NCBI GenBank assembly: GCA_052035915.1
Contig: JBPOHE010000099.1
Span: 1 to 13,191, forward strand
DNA length: 13,191 nucleotides
Reading direction: 5' to 3'
DNA from: JBPOHE01 sp052035915
Lineage (GTDB): Bacteria > Pseudomonadota > Gammaproteobacteria > Chromatiales > Chromatiaceae
Every line of letters starts with the position of its first letter. The first letter of the stretch is position 1. Of this stretch, positions 6,979-13,161 are shown piece by piece. The translations under genes were made by a program, and so were the position numbers. Under the pieces are notes generated by a model that had not been told where the DNA came from, did not search any database, and worked only from the letters and a program-made list of their open reading frames with translations.

Positions 6979-8229
6979 TCAGGAGAGATAGAGTTCTTCC
7001 ATGTTGATGCCATAAGAACCCGGCGGCAGCCCCTTGGCGATATCGAGGGAGTTGCCGTTGCGGTCCCTTGTCTCTTTCACCATGTCGACGATGATGTACC
7101 TTTTGTAGTGTCGCTTCTCCGGATCAAGGATCACAATCACCTTGGGACGCAGACGCCGCAAGCGGTTCTGGGAAATGACCGCCGCCACCTCCCCGGTGCT
7201 GAGTTCCACCAGACTCCCCGTGGGATAGACCCCGAGCGCCTGGATGAACTGCTCGACCAACTCCGCCTGAAAGTCGATGTCGCGCCACTCGTAGATATTG
7301 CGGATCGCCTCGGTGGTGGACAAAGCCGTGGCGTAGGGACGATTGGTGGTGATGGCGCCGTAACAATCCACCAGACCGGCGATGCGTCCGAACAGGGGTA
7401 TCTGAAACCCCTCCAGCCCCACGGGATAACCGCTGCCGTCATGGCGCTCATGGTGGGTTCGCACCAGGAAGATAATCTGTTTGTCCACCCCCGGTGTCTG
7501 TCTGAGCAGATCCACGCCCAGGTTGACATGACGTTTGACCACGGCGAATTCCTCCGGCGTCAGGCGCGAAGGCTTCATCAGCAGTTCTTCGGGGATCTTG
7601 GTCTTGCCGATGTCGTAGAGCAGGCAGCCGAGGGCGAGCAACTGTAGATCGGATTTCGGCAAGCCGATGTGACGCCCCACGAGCACGGCCAGGATCGAGG
7701 AGTTCAAGGCGCGGTGATAGGTATAAGCATCGCGTTTTTTCAGTTCGTTCAGCCAGAGAAAGGCGTCTGGGTTACGGATCAGGCTGTCCACCATGGGGTT
7801 GATCACGCTCTGCACGGCGGGAATCTGCAGATTACCGCCCGAACGCAGTTCGTTCATGATGTCCTTGACCAGATCGGCGGCCTTCGCGTGCACCCGCTCG
7901 GCAATGGTGATTTCCTTCTCGACCGGGATGGAGTCTTGGTAAAGCACCTGGCGGCTTTTCGGCACCAACTCCTTCTGCTCGCCCTCACCGGCGCCGAAAC
8001 CCCGCGCCAGAGTCGCCCCGCCCAGTTTCGGGCTGGTTTCCACATCGACATAGACGAATTCACAATATTCCTGCAATCGGGCGATCTGCTTTTCATCCCG
8101 GATGCGAAATCCCTGGAACAGGAAAGGGGTTTCCAACCAGGGCCGGTCCAAACGCGAGACATACATCCCCGGACGCAGTTGATGCGTGGATAACTTGATC
8201 TTGCGCCTTTCCGCCCCCTCTTTTTGCAC
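6979..8229 (-). CDS. DUF3391 / HD-GYP domain protein with altered HD motif
   Basis: 416 residues. The N-terminal DUF3391 (about 10-130) has the hallmark LRPGMYVSRLDRPWLETPFLFQGF. The HD-GYP domain (about 160-345) carries HHERHDGSGYP (259-269) and the DCYGAITTNRPYA segment. HD-GYP proteins are c-di-GMP phosphodiesterases with a metal centre, but here the HD pair is YD (LLYDIGK, 203-209), so one metal ligand is lost. Also, the Asp of the usual YDAxT segment is Gly. Activity is therefore doubtful; binding or protein-protein signalling is possible. The start is a GTG at 8229: an in-frame TGA sits immediately upstream and GGGA lies six bases before it. First gene of a two-gene minus-strand operon with the degenerate GGDEF-EAL gene. 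Confidence 0.93.
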   Translation of the reverse strand: MQKEGAERRKIKLSTHQLRPGMYVSRLDRPWLETPFLFQGFRIRDEKQIARLQEYCEFVYVDVETSPKLGGATLARGFGAGEGEQKELVPKSRQVLYQDSIPVEKEITIAERVHAKAADLVKDIMNELRSGGNLQIPAVQSVINPMVDSLIRNPDAFLWLNELKKRDAYTYHRALNSSILAVLVGRHIGLPKSDLQLLALGCLLYDIGKTKIPEELLMKPSRLTPEEFAVVKRHVNLGVDLLRQTPGVDKQIIFLVRTHHERHDGSGYPVGLEGFQIPLFGRIAGLVDCYGAITTNRPYATALSTTEAIRNIYEWRDIDFQAELVEQFIQALGVYPTGSLVELSTGEVAAVISQNRLRRLRPKVIVILDPEKRHYKRYIIVDMVKETRDRNGNSLDIAKGLPPGSYGINMEELYLS

Positions 8230-8518
8230 TCAGTGTCCCGCCCTTGGCTCATTGAACAAAAACCGGAGTCGACCCTTAGCCTCATTGTCGCAGTATCTGG
8301 ATACCAGGGCCACCCATACCCATCGGTGGAATGACCTATCGGATAGGCTTCACCCCTTCGCTTTTGTGCCTCGGCCTAGGTTAGTATCAAAAACAAGCTT
8401 CGTTTTCAGACGATGAAGTCATACTTTGCGATCTTCATGGGGATTTTCGACCCCGAATCCATGAACAATCAGGCTTCGTCCCCGGCTCCCAACCCCTAAC
8501 CGCTGTCTCAACCCGAAT
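8230..8518. promoter_or_regulatory. Divergent control region (HD-GYP operon / mtaB)
   Basis: A 289-bp spacer between divergent starts must hold promoters for both. Short dyads are visible (CCTATCGGATAGG, 8335-8347; CATGGGGATT with AATCCATG around 8437-8463), but I recognise no named operator, riboswitch or strong -35/-10 pair. Confidence 0.4.
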
Positions 8519-9820
8519 ATGCGCGTCTACCTCGACACCCTAGGCTGCCGACTCAACGAGGCCGAACTCGGTACCTGGTCGGCTCAATTCCGCGCCCGCG
8601 GTCATGAGATCACCCCAGGTATCGAGCTGGCCGATGTGGTGGTCCTCAACACCTGCGCCGTCACCGAGGAGGCGGTGCGCAAATCCCGCAAACTCGTCCG
8701 CCGCCTGCACCGCGACAATCCCCAAGCCAGGTTCGTCATCAGCGGCTGTTTCGCCACCCTGGAAGAACGGACCAGGCTGGCCGACCTGGGGGTGGACCTC
8801 GTCGTCGACAACAAGGACAAAGATCGTCTGGTGGAGATCGCCTCCCACCATCTCGCCCTCGAACCGGGTCCCTCGAGCCACCCGGACCCGAATGCCGCCC
8901 TCCTGCCCCGGGGGCGCCAACGCGCCTTCGTCAAGGTCCAGGACGGCTGCCGCTACCGCTGCACCTACTGCATCGTGACCCTGGCGCGAGGTGATGAGCG
9001 CAGTCGACCCATCCCGGAGGTGGTGGCGGAGATCGGATTGCTGGTGGCCCAGGGGATACGGGAGGTAGTGCTGACCGGGGTCCACCTTGGCGGCTACGGC
9101 AGCGATCTGGGTTGTCGACTGGTGGATCTGCTGCGCGCCATTCTCACCGAGACATCCCTCCCCAGGCTCAGAATCGGCTCTCTCGAACCCTGGGAGCTGG
9201 ACTCCGACTTCTGGGATCTATTCCAAGAACCGCGCCTGATGCCGCATCTGCATCTGCCCCTGCAAAGCGGGGCGGACAGCCTGTTGCGCCGCATGGCCAG
9301 GCGCGGCCAAAGCGCCGACTTCGCCGCGCTGGTCGCCGAAGGGCGTCGACACCTGCCGGATCTCAATCTCACGACCGACATCATCGTCGGCTTTCCGGGG
9401 GAAACGGACGCGGAATGGGCGACCACCCTGAGGTTCGTCGAGCGCATGGCGTTCGGTCATATCCACATCTTTCCCTTCTCGCCCCGCCAGGGCACCAAGG
9501 CCGCCACCTTGCCGGACCAGGTCCCGGAACGGATCAAACATCACCGGCAACAGGAATTGCAGGCGCTCGCCCGGCAGATGAAGCAGGCCACGCTGGAAGG
9601 CTTTGTCGACCACCGGATGCCGGTGTTGATCGAGAGTTGTGATGTCCTCGTGCGGAACGGCGTCCAAACAAGCCTTTGGGGCGGTTACACGCCCAACTTT
9701 CTCCGGGTCGCCATCCCGGGGACCGGAGCCGAGAAGCTGGAGAATCAAGTCAGGATGGTCCATCTGGACGGCCTCAACGAGGAGGGAGACGGCCTCCTCG
9801 GCCACATAGTCGCGGATTGA
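8519..9820 (+). CDS. mtaB: tRNA t6A37 methylthiotransferase MtaB (radical SAM)
   Basis: Converts t6A37 to ms2t6A37 in ANN-decoding tRNAs, using two 4Fe-4S clusters and SAM. 433 residues. The N-terminal UPF0004 domain has its three cluster cysteines at C10 (LGCRLNEAE), C46 (NTCAVT) and C77 (SGCFA). The radical-SAM CxxxCxxC is C144-C148-C151 (CRYRCTYC), followed by TGVHLGGYG (186-194), LHLPLQSG and TDIIVGFPGET. The C-terminal TRAM-like tail holds the substrate-binding part. The LGCRLNEAE start and RGDERSR region fit MtaB/YqeV rather than MiaB or RimO. The ATG at 8519 begins directly with the conserved first strand; no good ribosome-binding site is seen. Transcribed divergently from the HD-GYP operon; a long inverted repeat follows about 100 bp downstream. 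Confidence 0.93.
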   Translation: MRVYLDTLGCRLNEAELGTWSAQFRARGHEITPGIELADVVVLNTCAVTEEAVRKSRKLVRRLHRDNPQARFVISGCFATLEERTRLADLGVDLVVDNKDKDRLVEIASHHLALEPGPSSHPDPNAALLPRGRQRAFVKVQDGCRYRCTYCIVTLARGDERSRPIPEVVAEIGLLVAQGIREVVLTGVHLGGYGSDLGCRLVDLLRAILTETSLPRLRIGSLEPWELDSDFWDLFQEPRLMPHLHLPLQSGADSLLRRMARRGQSADFAALVAEGRRHLPDLNLTTDIIVGFPGETDAEWATTLRFVERMAFGHIHIFPFSPRQGTKAATLPDQVPERIKHHRQQELQALARQMKQATLEGFVDHRMPVLIESCDVLVRNGVQTSLWGGYTPNFLRVAIPGTGAEKLENQVRMVHLDGLNEEGDGLLGHIVAD

Positions 9821-9924
9821 TAGCCTTTCCGAACACATCCCGGGCTTCCGAGCGCCAGGGAATGGGAGCCATCCCCGAATTTGCCGACGAGGGAACCAGC
9901 CGAGAGGAATGAACATGTGCGCTC

Positions 9925-10055
9925 GGGTTCCGGGCATGAGCTGGAAATGGCTATTTTCTGTTCTTTTTAAGAGAACATATGGACTTTTCTAGGCCATATT
10001 GTTCTCGATAAGAGAACGATAAATAGCTGTTCTCAGTCGATGCCCGGAGTAACCC
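9925..10055. repeat. 131-bp imperfect inverted repeat with repeated GTTCT-GAGAAC dyads
   Basis: The left arm 9925-9982 and right arm 9993-10055 are complementary over nearly their whole length, including blocks GGGTT, CCGGGCAT, GCTATTT, GTTCT, GAGAAC and ATATGG, with an 11-base loop. Within the arms are two 17-bp near-palindromes, GTTCTTTTTAAGAGAAC (9960-9976) and GTTCTCGATAAGAGAAC (10001-10017), plus a half-site GTTCTC (10029-10034). It could be a folded RNA or terminator, a MITE remnant, or an operator cluster. No protein is encoded. I cannot assign a family. Confidence 0.65.
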
Positions 10056-10166
10056 AACGCCCAGGCCGATTTCTGATACATCTTTCACTCGCCTCGGCGG
10101 ATTCGGGGCCGGTGCCAGCCTCCGCCAGACCGGCCCGCCAGGGCCACCGCCGATTTTCCAAAATCT

Positions 10167-10194
10167 CTTGAAAAACATACTGATTCACCCTACT
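10167..10194 (+). promoter_or_regulatory. Putative sigma-32 heat-shock promoter of htpX
   Basis: CTTGAAA (10167-10173), a 14-bp spacer, then CCCTACT (10188-10194). This closely fits the RpoH consensus (CTTGAAA, 13-17 bp, CCCCATNT), and transcription would begin about 40 bp before the htpX ATG. In E. coli htpX is a heat-shock gene, so the location supports the call. Confidence 0.65.
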
Positions 10195-10239
10195 CAAGGG
10201 GCAGAGTCCAAACGGATCGAACGGAGACCGAATACACCT

Positions 10240-11154
10240 ATGAACGCCATGCGTACCACCCTGTTATTGGCCGGGCTGACCGCGCTCCTGCTGGTCGTGG
10301 GTCAGGCCCTGGGCGGCCAGACCGGGATGCTGATCGCCCTGGTCCTCGCCGCCGCCATGAACTTCGGCAGCTATTGGTTCTCGGACAAGCTGGTGCTCTC
10401 CATGTACCAGGCCCGGGAGGCGAGCCCCCGGGAGGCGCCCATGCTCTTCGACATCGTGCGTGAGCTGTCGGCGCGGGCCGGACTGCCGATGCCCAGGGTC
10501 TACGTGATCGAGAGCGAGGCCCCCAACGCCTTCGCCACCGGGCGCAATCCGGAACACGCGGCGGTGGCGGCGACCACCGGCCTGATGCGCCTCCTCTCGC
10601 GCCAGGAGCTGGCCGGTGTCATGGCCCATGAGTTGGCCCATGTCCAACATCGCGACACCCTGACCGGCGCCATCGCCGCCACCATCGCCGGCGCCATCAC
10701 CACCCTCGCCAACATGGCCCAATGGGGGATGCTCTTCGGCCTGGGCCGCGGTAACGAGAACGAAGGCGAGGGAGGCGGGGGCGGTGTGTTCAGCTCTATT
10801 CTGATGATGATCCTCGCCCCCATCGCCGCCAGCCTGATCCAGATGGCGGTGTCCCGCTCGCGGGAATACGCCGCCGACGCCCGGGGCGCGGCCATCTGCG
10901 GCCACCCCTTATGGTTGGCGAGCGCCCTGCGCAAACTCGAACAGATGAACCAAAGGATCATGATGCCGGCGGCGGAGGCCCATCCCACGACCACCAATCT
11001 GCTGATCATCAATCCGCTCAAGGCGGGAAATCTGGCCACACTCTTTTCCACCCATCCCGCCACCGAGGAACGCATCCGTCGCTTGGAGGAGGCGGCGGGA
11101 CGACCGCTGAAAAGTTCGGGAGGTGTGTCCTCCAAGCGCGATCCCTGGGCTTGA
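10240..11154 (+). CDS. htpX: Heat-shock membrane zinc metalloprotease HtpX (M48B)
   Basis: Inner-membrane protease that degrades misfolded membrane proteins together with FtsH. 304 residues from the ATG at 10240, slightly longer than E. coli HtpX. Two N-terminal helices (about 5-24 and 28-46) precede the protease domain. The zinc site is HELAH (130-134, with the catalytic Glu 131), and the third ligand is Glu 209 in SRSREYAADARGA. Two more hydrophobic stretches lie at about 143-160 and 184-204, separated by a Gly/Glu-rich loop (GRGNENEGEGGGGG). The C-terminus has the family's LFSTHPATEERIRRLEE. A GGAG lies 13 bases before this ATG; a second ATG nine bases further in cannot be excluded. An upstream TTG-started extension has no family support. 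Preceded by a sigma-32-like promoter. Confidence 0.95.
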   Translation: MNAMRTTLLLAGLTALLLVVGQALGGQTGMLIALVLAAAMNFGSYWFSDKLVLSMYQAREASPREAPMLFDIVRELSARAGLPMPRVYVIESEAPNAFATGRNPEHAAVAATTGLMRLLSRQELAGVMAHELAHVQHRDTLTGAIAATIAGAITTLANMAQWGMLFGLGRGNENEGEGGGGGVFSSILMMILAPIAASLIQMAVSRSREYAADARGAAICGHPLWLASALRKLEQMNQRIMMPAAEAHPTTTNLLIINPLKAGNLATLFSTHPATEERIRRLEEAAGRPLKSSGGVSSKRDPWA

Positions 11155-11156
11155 TC

Positions 11157-11237
11157 TGCGCCCGCATTTCTCACCAGGGCCGGGCGCAATAAGCGCTAGC
11201 CGTATTGCGTCGCATGTCATCACGGCTAGGCGCAATA
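11157..11237. repeat. Cluster of overlapping inverted and direct repeats after htpX
   Basis: An 8-bp perfect inverted repeat TGCGCCCG/CGGGCGCA (11157-11164, 11181-11188) directly follows the htpX stop. A second hairpin pairs GCGCTAGCCGT (11193-11203) with ACGGCTAGGCGC (11222-11233), with a single-base bulge. GCGCAATA occurs as a direct repeat (11184-11191, 11230-11237) and inverted as TATTGCG (11203-11209). No T-run follows, so this is not a clear intrinsic terminator. It may be a recombination scar or a structured spacer. Confidence 0.5.
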
Positions 11238-11238
11238 C

Positions 11239-11601
11239 TTGAAGCCCGGTCAGAATGGAACCAGACGCCTGACCGAGAAATACAGCAACCGCCTCCTGGG
11301 CGTGCGCTACCGATACGATGAAACGGCCCGGAAGGGGTACACGACCGTGGAACTCATCGAAGAAGAAACCGATTGGGTGGCGGTACCCCCGAACCCGGCA
11401 GAACAGCCCACCCACCTTCCCATGGAGCGGCTTGCGGTTCGGGTGGAATATTGTGAGACTGATCCGCGCAACAAGGTCAAAAAGGTTGGAGGGATATGGC
11501 GACCCCGGCAAAAACTTTGGGAGCTGAGCTACGAGGATGTGGTAGCCTTGGGGCTGGAGTCTCGGGTGGTAGCCGATGAGGAAGGTCTCGCTGCTGGGTA
11601 A
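11239..11601 (+). CDS. Uncharacterised 120-aa conserved protein (MKPGQ-type)
   Basis: A soluble, charged protein. The N-terminal part (MKPGQNGTRRLTEKYSNRLL) leads into VRYRYDETARKGYTTVELIEEE, a strand-rich stretch. The C-terminal third (KKVGGIWRPRQKLWELSYED, then VVALGLESRVV) resembles a small fold that recurs in similar proteins of many proteobacteria. I recall such proteins as conserved hypotheticals in accessory regions, but no function is established. The start is a TTG at 11239: an in-frame TAG lies 10 bases upstream, the next possible starts would remove the conserved beginning, and homologues as I remember them begin MKPGQ or MRPGQ. It begins at the end of the repeat cluster behind htpX. 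Confidence 0.75.
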   Translation: MKPGQNGTRRLTEKYSNRLLGVRYRYDETARKGYTTVELIEEETDWVAVPPNPAEQPTHLPMERLAVRVEYCETDPRNKVKKVGGIWRPRQKLWELSYEDVVALGLESRVVADEEGLAAG

Positions 11602-11608
11602 GGCATGG

Positions 11609-11646
11609 ATATCTACATTTAGATACAAATATCTAAATGTAGATAT
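11609..11646. terminator. AT-rich 17-bp perfect palindrome after the 120-aa gene
   Basis: ATATCTACATTTAGATA (11609-11625), a CAAA loop, then its exact reverse complement (11630-11646). The structure begins 7 bases after the stop codon and is followed by TTTTAGATA, so it could act as a terminator. Each arm is itself a TATCTA-N4-TAGATA dyad and a further TTTAGATA follows, a pattern also expected of a repressor operator. It lies upstream of the cassette boundary. Confidence 0.5.
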
Positions 11647-11701
11647 TTTAGATACGACGACTGTGCCGTCGAGTGCATGTTAGCAGCAGAAGGACGCTGA
11701 T

Positions 11702-12175
11702 ATGAAACGAAGTGTCTATCTAGAGACATCTATCGTCAGCTATTACACGGCGCGGCCGAGTCGCGATCTTCTCATAGCAGCATGGCAGGAAGTTACACAT
11801 GAAATGTGGCCCGTGCTTCAGACAGATTTTGACCGCTACATCTCCGCGCTTGTAATACAGGAGGCGTCGCGCGGAGATAAGGAGGCGGCAGAAAAACGTT
11901 TAAACGCACTTTCTGGAATCCCGGTTCTCGAATTGACGGATCAAGCAAGAGAGCTGGCAAATGCGCTAATCATTTCTGGAACAATTCCTGCAACATCAGA
12001 AGAGGATGCGCTGCATATTGCAGTGGCAAGTCTAAACGGTATGGAATTCCTACTACCCTGGAACTTCAGCCATATCAATAACGCATTCAAGAGATCTAGG
12101 ATCATAAAGGCTATCGAAGACCACGGTCTGGTAGCACCAGAGATCTGCTCACCAGAGGAGCTTGTTGGAGACTGA
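11702..12175 (+). CDS. PIN-domain protein, probable VapC-like toxin
   Basis: 157 residues with a PIN ribonuclease-like layout: VYLETSIVSYY (5-15) at the first acidic position, ISALVIQEASRGD (48-60) with Glu 54, EEDALHIAVA (100-109) with Asp 102, and FLLPWNFSHI (116-125). The usual first Asp is Glu 8, and the last acidic position is Asn 121. Both changes occur in a known PIN subgroup of this type as I recall, so they need not mean inactivity. It would cleave RNA when not bound by its antitoxin. AAGGA seven bases before the ATG is a strong ribosome-binding site. One base separates its stop from the next ATG, so the pair is coupled, with the toxin gene first. The gene is the payload of an integron-type cassette. 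Confidence 0.85.
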   Translation: MKRSVYLETSIVSYYTARPSRDLLIAAWQEVTHEMWPVLQTDFDRYISALVIQEASRGDKEAAEKRLNALSGIPVLELTDQARELANALIISGTIPATSEEDALHIAVASLNGMEFLLPWNFSHINNAFKRSRIIKAIEDHGLVAPEICSPEELVGD

Positions 12176-12176
12176 C

Positions 12177-12371
12177 ATGAAAGACCCCATAGTAGAAGAA
12201 GTACGAATGGCACGACAAGACCATGCAAGAGAATTCAATCACGATCTTTCCGCAATCTGTAACGACCTAAAAAGAATAGAAAGGGAGTGTGGACACAAGA
12301 TTGTATCTTTGCCACCAAAACTGCTAACAAAAGCTTCCAGCCGACCTCCTTCGTCGGCGGCTGAAGCTTAG
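12177..12371 (+). CDS. Small probable antitoxin partner of the PIN protein
   Basis: 64 residues, starting MKDPIVEEVRMARQDHAREFNHDLSAI. It is charged and helical, and the stretch EVRxxRxxHAxxFNxDLxAICxDLK recurs in small proteins found next to PIN genes of this subgroup (recollection). No DNA-binding motif is evident. GGAG lies six bases upstream of the ATG, inside the end of the toxin gene, and the TGA-C-ATG junction indicates translational coupling. Antitoxin function is inferred from position and size. Residues 49-64 (from LLTKASS onward) are encoded by the attC site, and the TAG stop lies just before the outer core, so the C-terminus is set by the recombination site and may not be functional. 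Confidence 0.72.
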   Translation: MKDPIVEEVRMARQDHAREFNHDLSAICNDLKRIERECGHKIVSLPPKLLTKASSRPPSSAAEA

Positions 12372-12379
12372 CGTTAAAT
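12322..12379 (+). other. attC: attC recombination site (59-base element)
   Basis: Outer cores TGCTAAC (12322-12328) and GTTAAAT (12373-12379, fits GTTRRRY) flank an imperfect hairpin. AAGCTTC-C-AGCC pairs with GGCT-GAAGCTT, leaving one unpaired C on the left arm, and GAC pairs with GTC beyond a GGC bulge around a short CTCCTTC loop. The 58-bp length, the TAAC...GCGTTA ends and the unpaired bases that set strand polarity are all typical of attC sites. The crossover lies between G 12373 and T 12374. Confidence 0.82.
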
Positions 12380-12393
12380 GCGGGAAGTGATAA

Positions 12394-13161
12394 GTGCTTT
12401 GTTGGGTATGTGGCGCGGACGCTGATAGTAGGGAGCACATCCACAAACAAACGGATGTGCGGTTGGTTTTTGGAAAGGGACCGTACGCAAAAGGACAGCG
12501 ACTGCAGAAAACGAGCGAAGATGGCGATAAGAAAGTTATCCAGAGCGAAACATCGGACTACTTGAAGTATCAAAGAATTTTATGCAGTTGCTGCAATAAC
12601 ACAAGAACAAAGCCGTATGATGAGGCATATACAGAATTCATGGCTTTTATTCATGGTCATGCCAAGGAGGTGCTGCGTAATGAAAAAATCTCATTAAAGC
12701 TGGTCTACGGTAAAGAGACTAAAAAGAAATCAAAGCTGTTGTACAAATACTATGCAAAGGCTTTTGGCTGCAAACTAGCAGAGCACGGAATATCCGTTCC
12801 TACCGAGATAGTAAAGTGCGTTATAAAGCCTAATGCCGAGCCACCAAGTACGTTGTTGTTAACATTCGCTATTTATGATGAGTATCCAGAAAAGGAAAAA
12901 GGATTCAAGGGGCTTCTGATGACGCATAGGTTAGAGAGTGATACTGACAGGGTTTCGGGAGAGGTCAAATACACATTCTCTCAATCTGTCGCTTGGCTAT
13001 CAGTGGTGTCTTGGTACAACCACACAATCAATAACAACCTAGGTATCCCGTGGTGTGGAAGAAGCAAAGAAATTTTGTTGGGTCATATCCGAGTGTGTCA
13101 ACTCAACTGTGTAACCGGCATTCACACAGGCACCCTGGAGGGTGTCAACTCAACTGTGTAA
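12394..13161 (+). CDS. Zinc-ribbon/HNH-like cassette protein of unknown function
   Basis: 255 residues from a GTG at 12394, with GGGAA seven bases upstream. The N-terminus MLCWVCGADADSREHIHK carries CxxC (C3, C6) and an E-H pair (E14, H15). Later LCSCCNNTRTKPYDEAY (63-79) gives a second CxxC (C64, C67) followed by N68-N69. This CxxC...EH...CxxCN spacing is like HNH/ββα-metal nucleases, but the third catalytic His is not obvious, so nuclease activity is only a suggestion. The remainder (Lys-rich 90-120; FAIYDEYPEKEKGFKGLLMTHRL) is not recognised. From about residue 234 the frame runs through the first copy of a 43-bp repeat and stops in the second. The present C-terminus may therefore be a fusion created by an insertion or duplication rather than the original end. 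Confidence 0.72.
   Translation: MLCWVCGADADSREHIHKQTDVRLVFGKGPYAKGQRLQKTSEDGDKKVIQSETSDYLKYQRILCSCCNNTRTKPYDEAYTEFMAFIHGHAKEVLRNEKISLKLVYGKETKKKSKLLYKYYAKAFGCKLAEHGISVPTEIVKCVIKPNAEPPSTLLLTFAIYDEYPEKEKGFKGLLMTHRLESDTDRVSGEVKYTFSQSVAWLSVVSWYNHTINNNLGIPWCGRSKEILLGHIRVCQLNCVTGIHTGTLEGVNSTV

Larger units (their letters stand above)
9821..10239. other. 419-bp intergenic region mtaB-htpX
   Basis: No supportable protein gene. It holds a large imperfect palindrome (9925-10055) with two internal 17-bp dyads and, just before htpX, a sigma-32-like promoter (10167-10194), both listed separately. The remainder (about 10060-10160) is GC-rich without features I can name. Confidence 0.6.
11680..12373 (+). 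mobile_element. Integron-type gene cassette carrying a PIN toxin-antitoxin pair
   Basis: The cassette is bounded by G/TTAGCA at 11679/11680 and by G/TTAAAT at 12373/12374. The attC inner core TGCTAAC (12322-12328) is the reverse complement of GTTAGCA, exactly the core regenerated when this 694-bp unit is closed into a circle. This is the rule for integron cassettes, in which the last six bases of the outer core belong to the next cassette. The first gene begins 22 bases inside the boundary, the second ends inside the attC, and base composition is more AT-rich than the flanking core genes. No integrase gene is in the window. Confidence 0.75.

Noticed and set aside
8413..8499. 28-residue frame (MKSYFAIFMG...) shortly before mtaB, considered as a leader peptide.
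   Set aside because: No ribosome-binding site, no run of regulatory codons and no attenuator hairpin recognisable after it.
9951..10178. 75-codon frame on the minus strand across the large palindrome.
   Set aside because: Non-ATG context, no family resemblance, and it crosses the htpX promoter and the inverted repeat.
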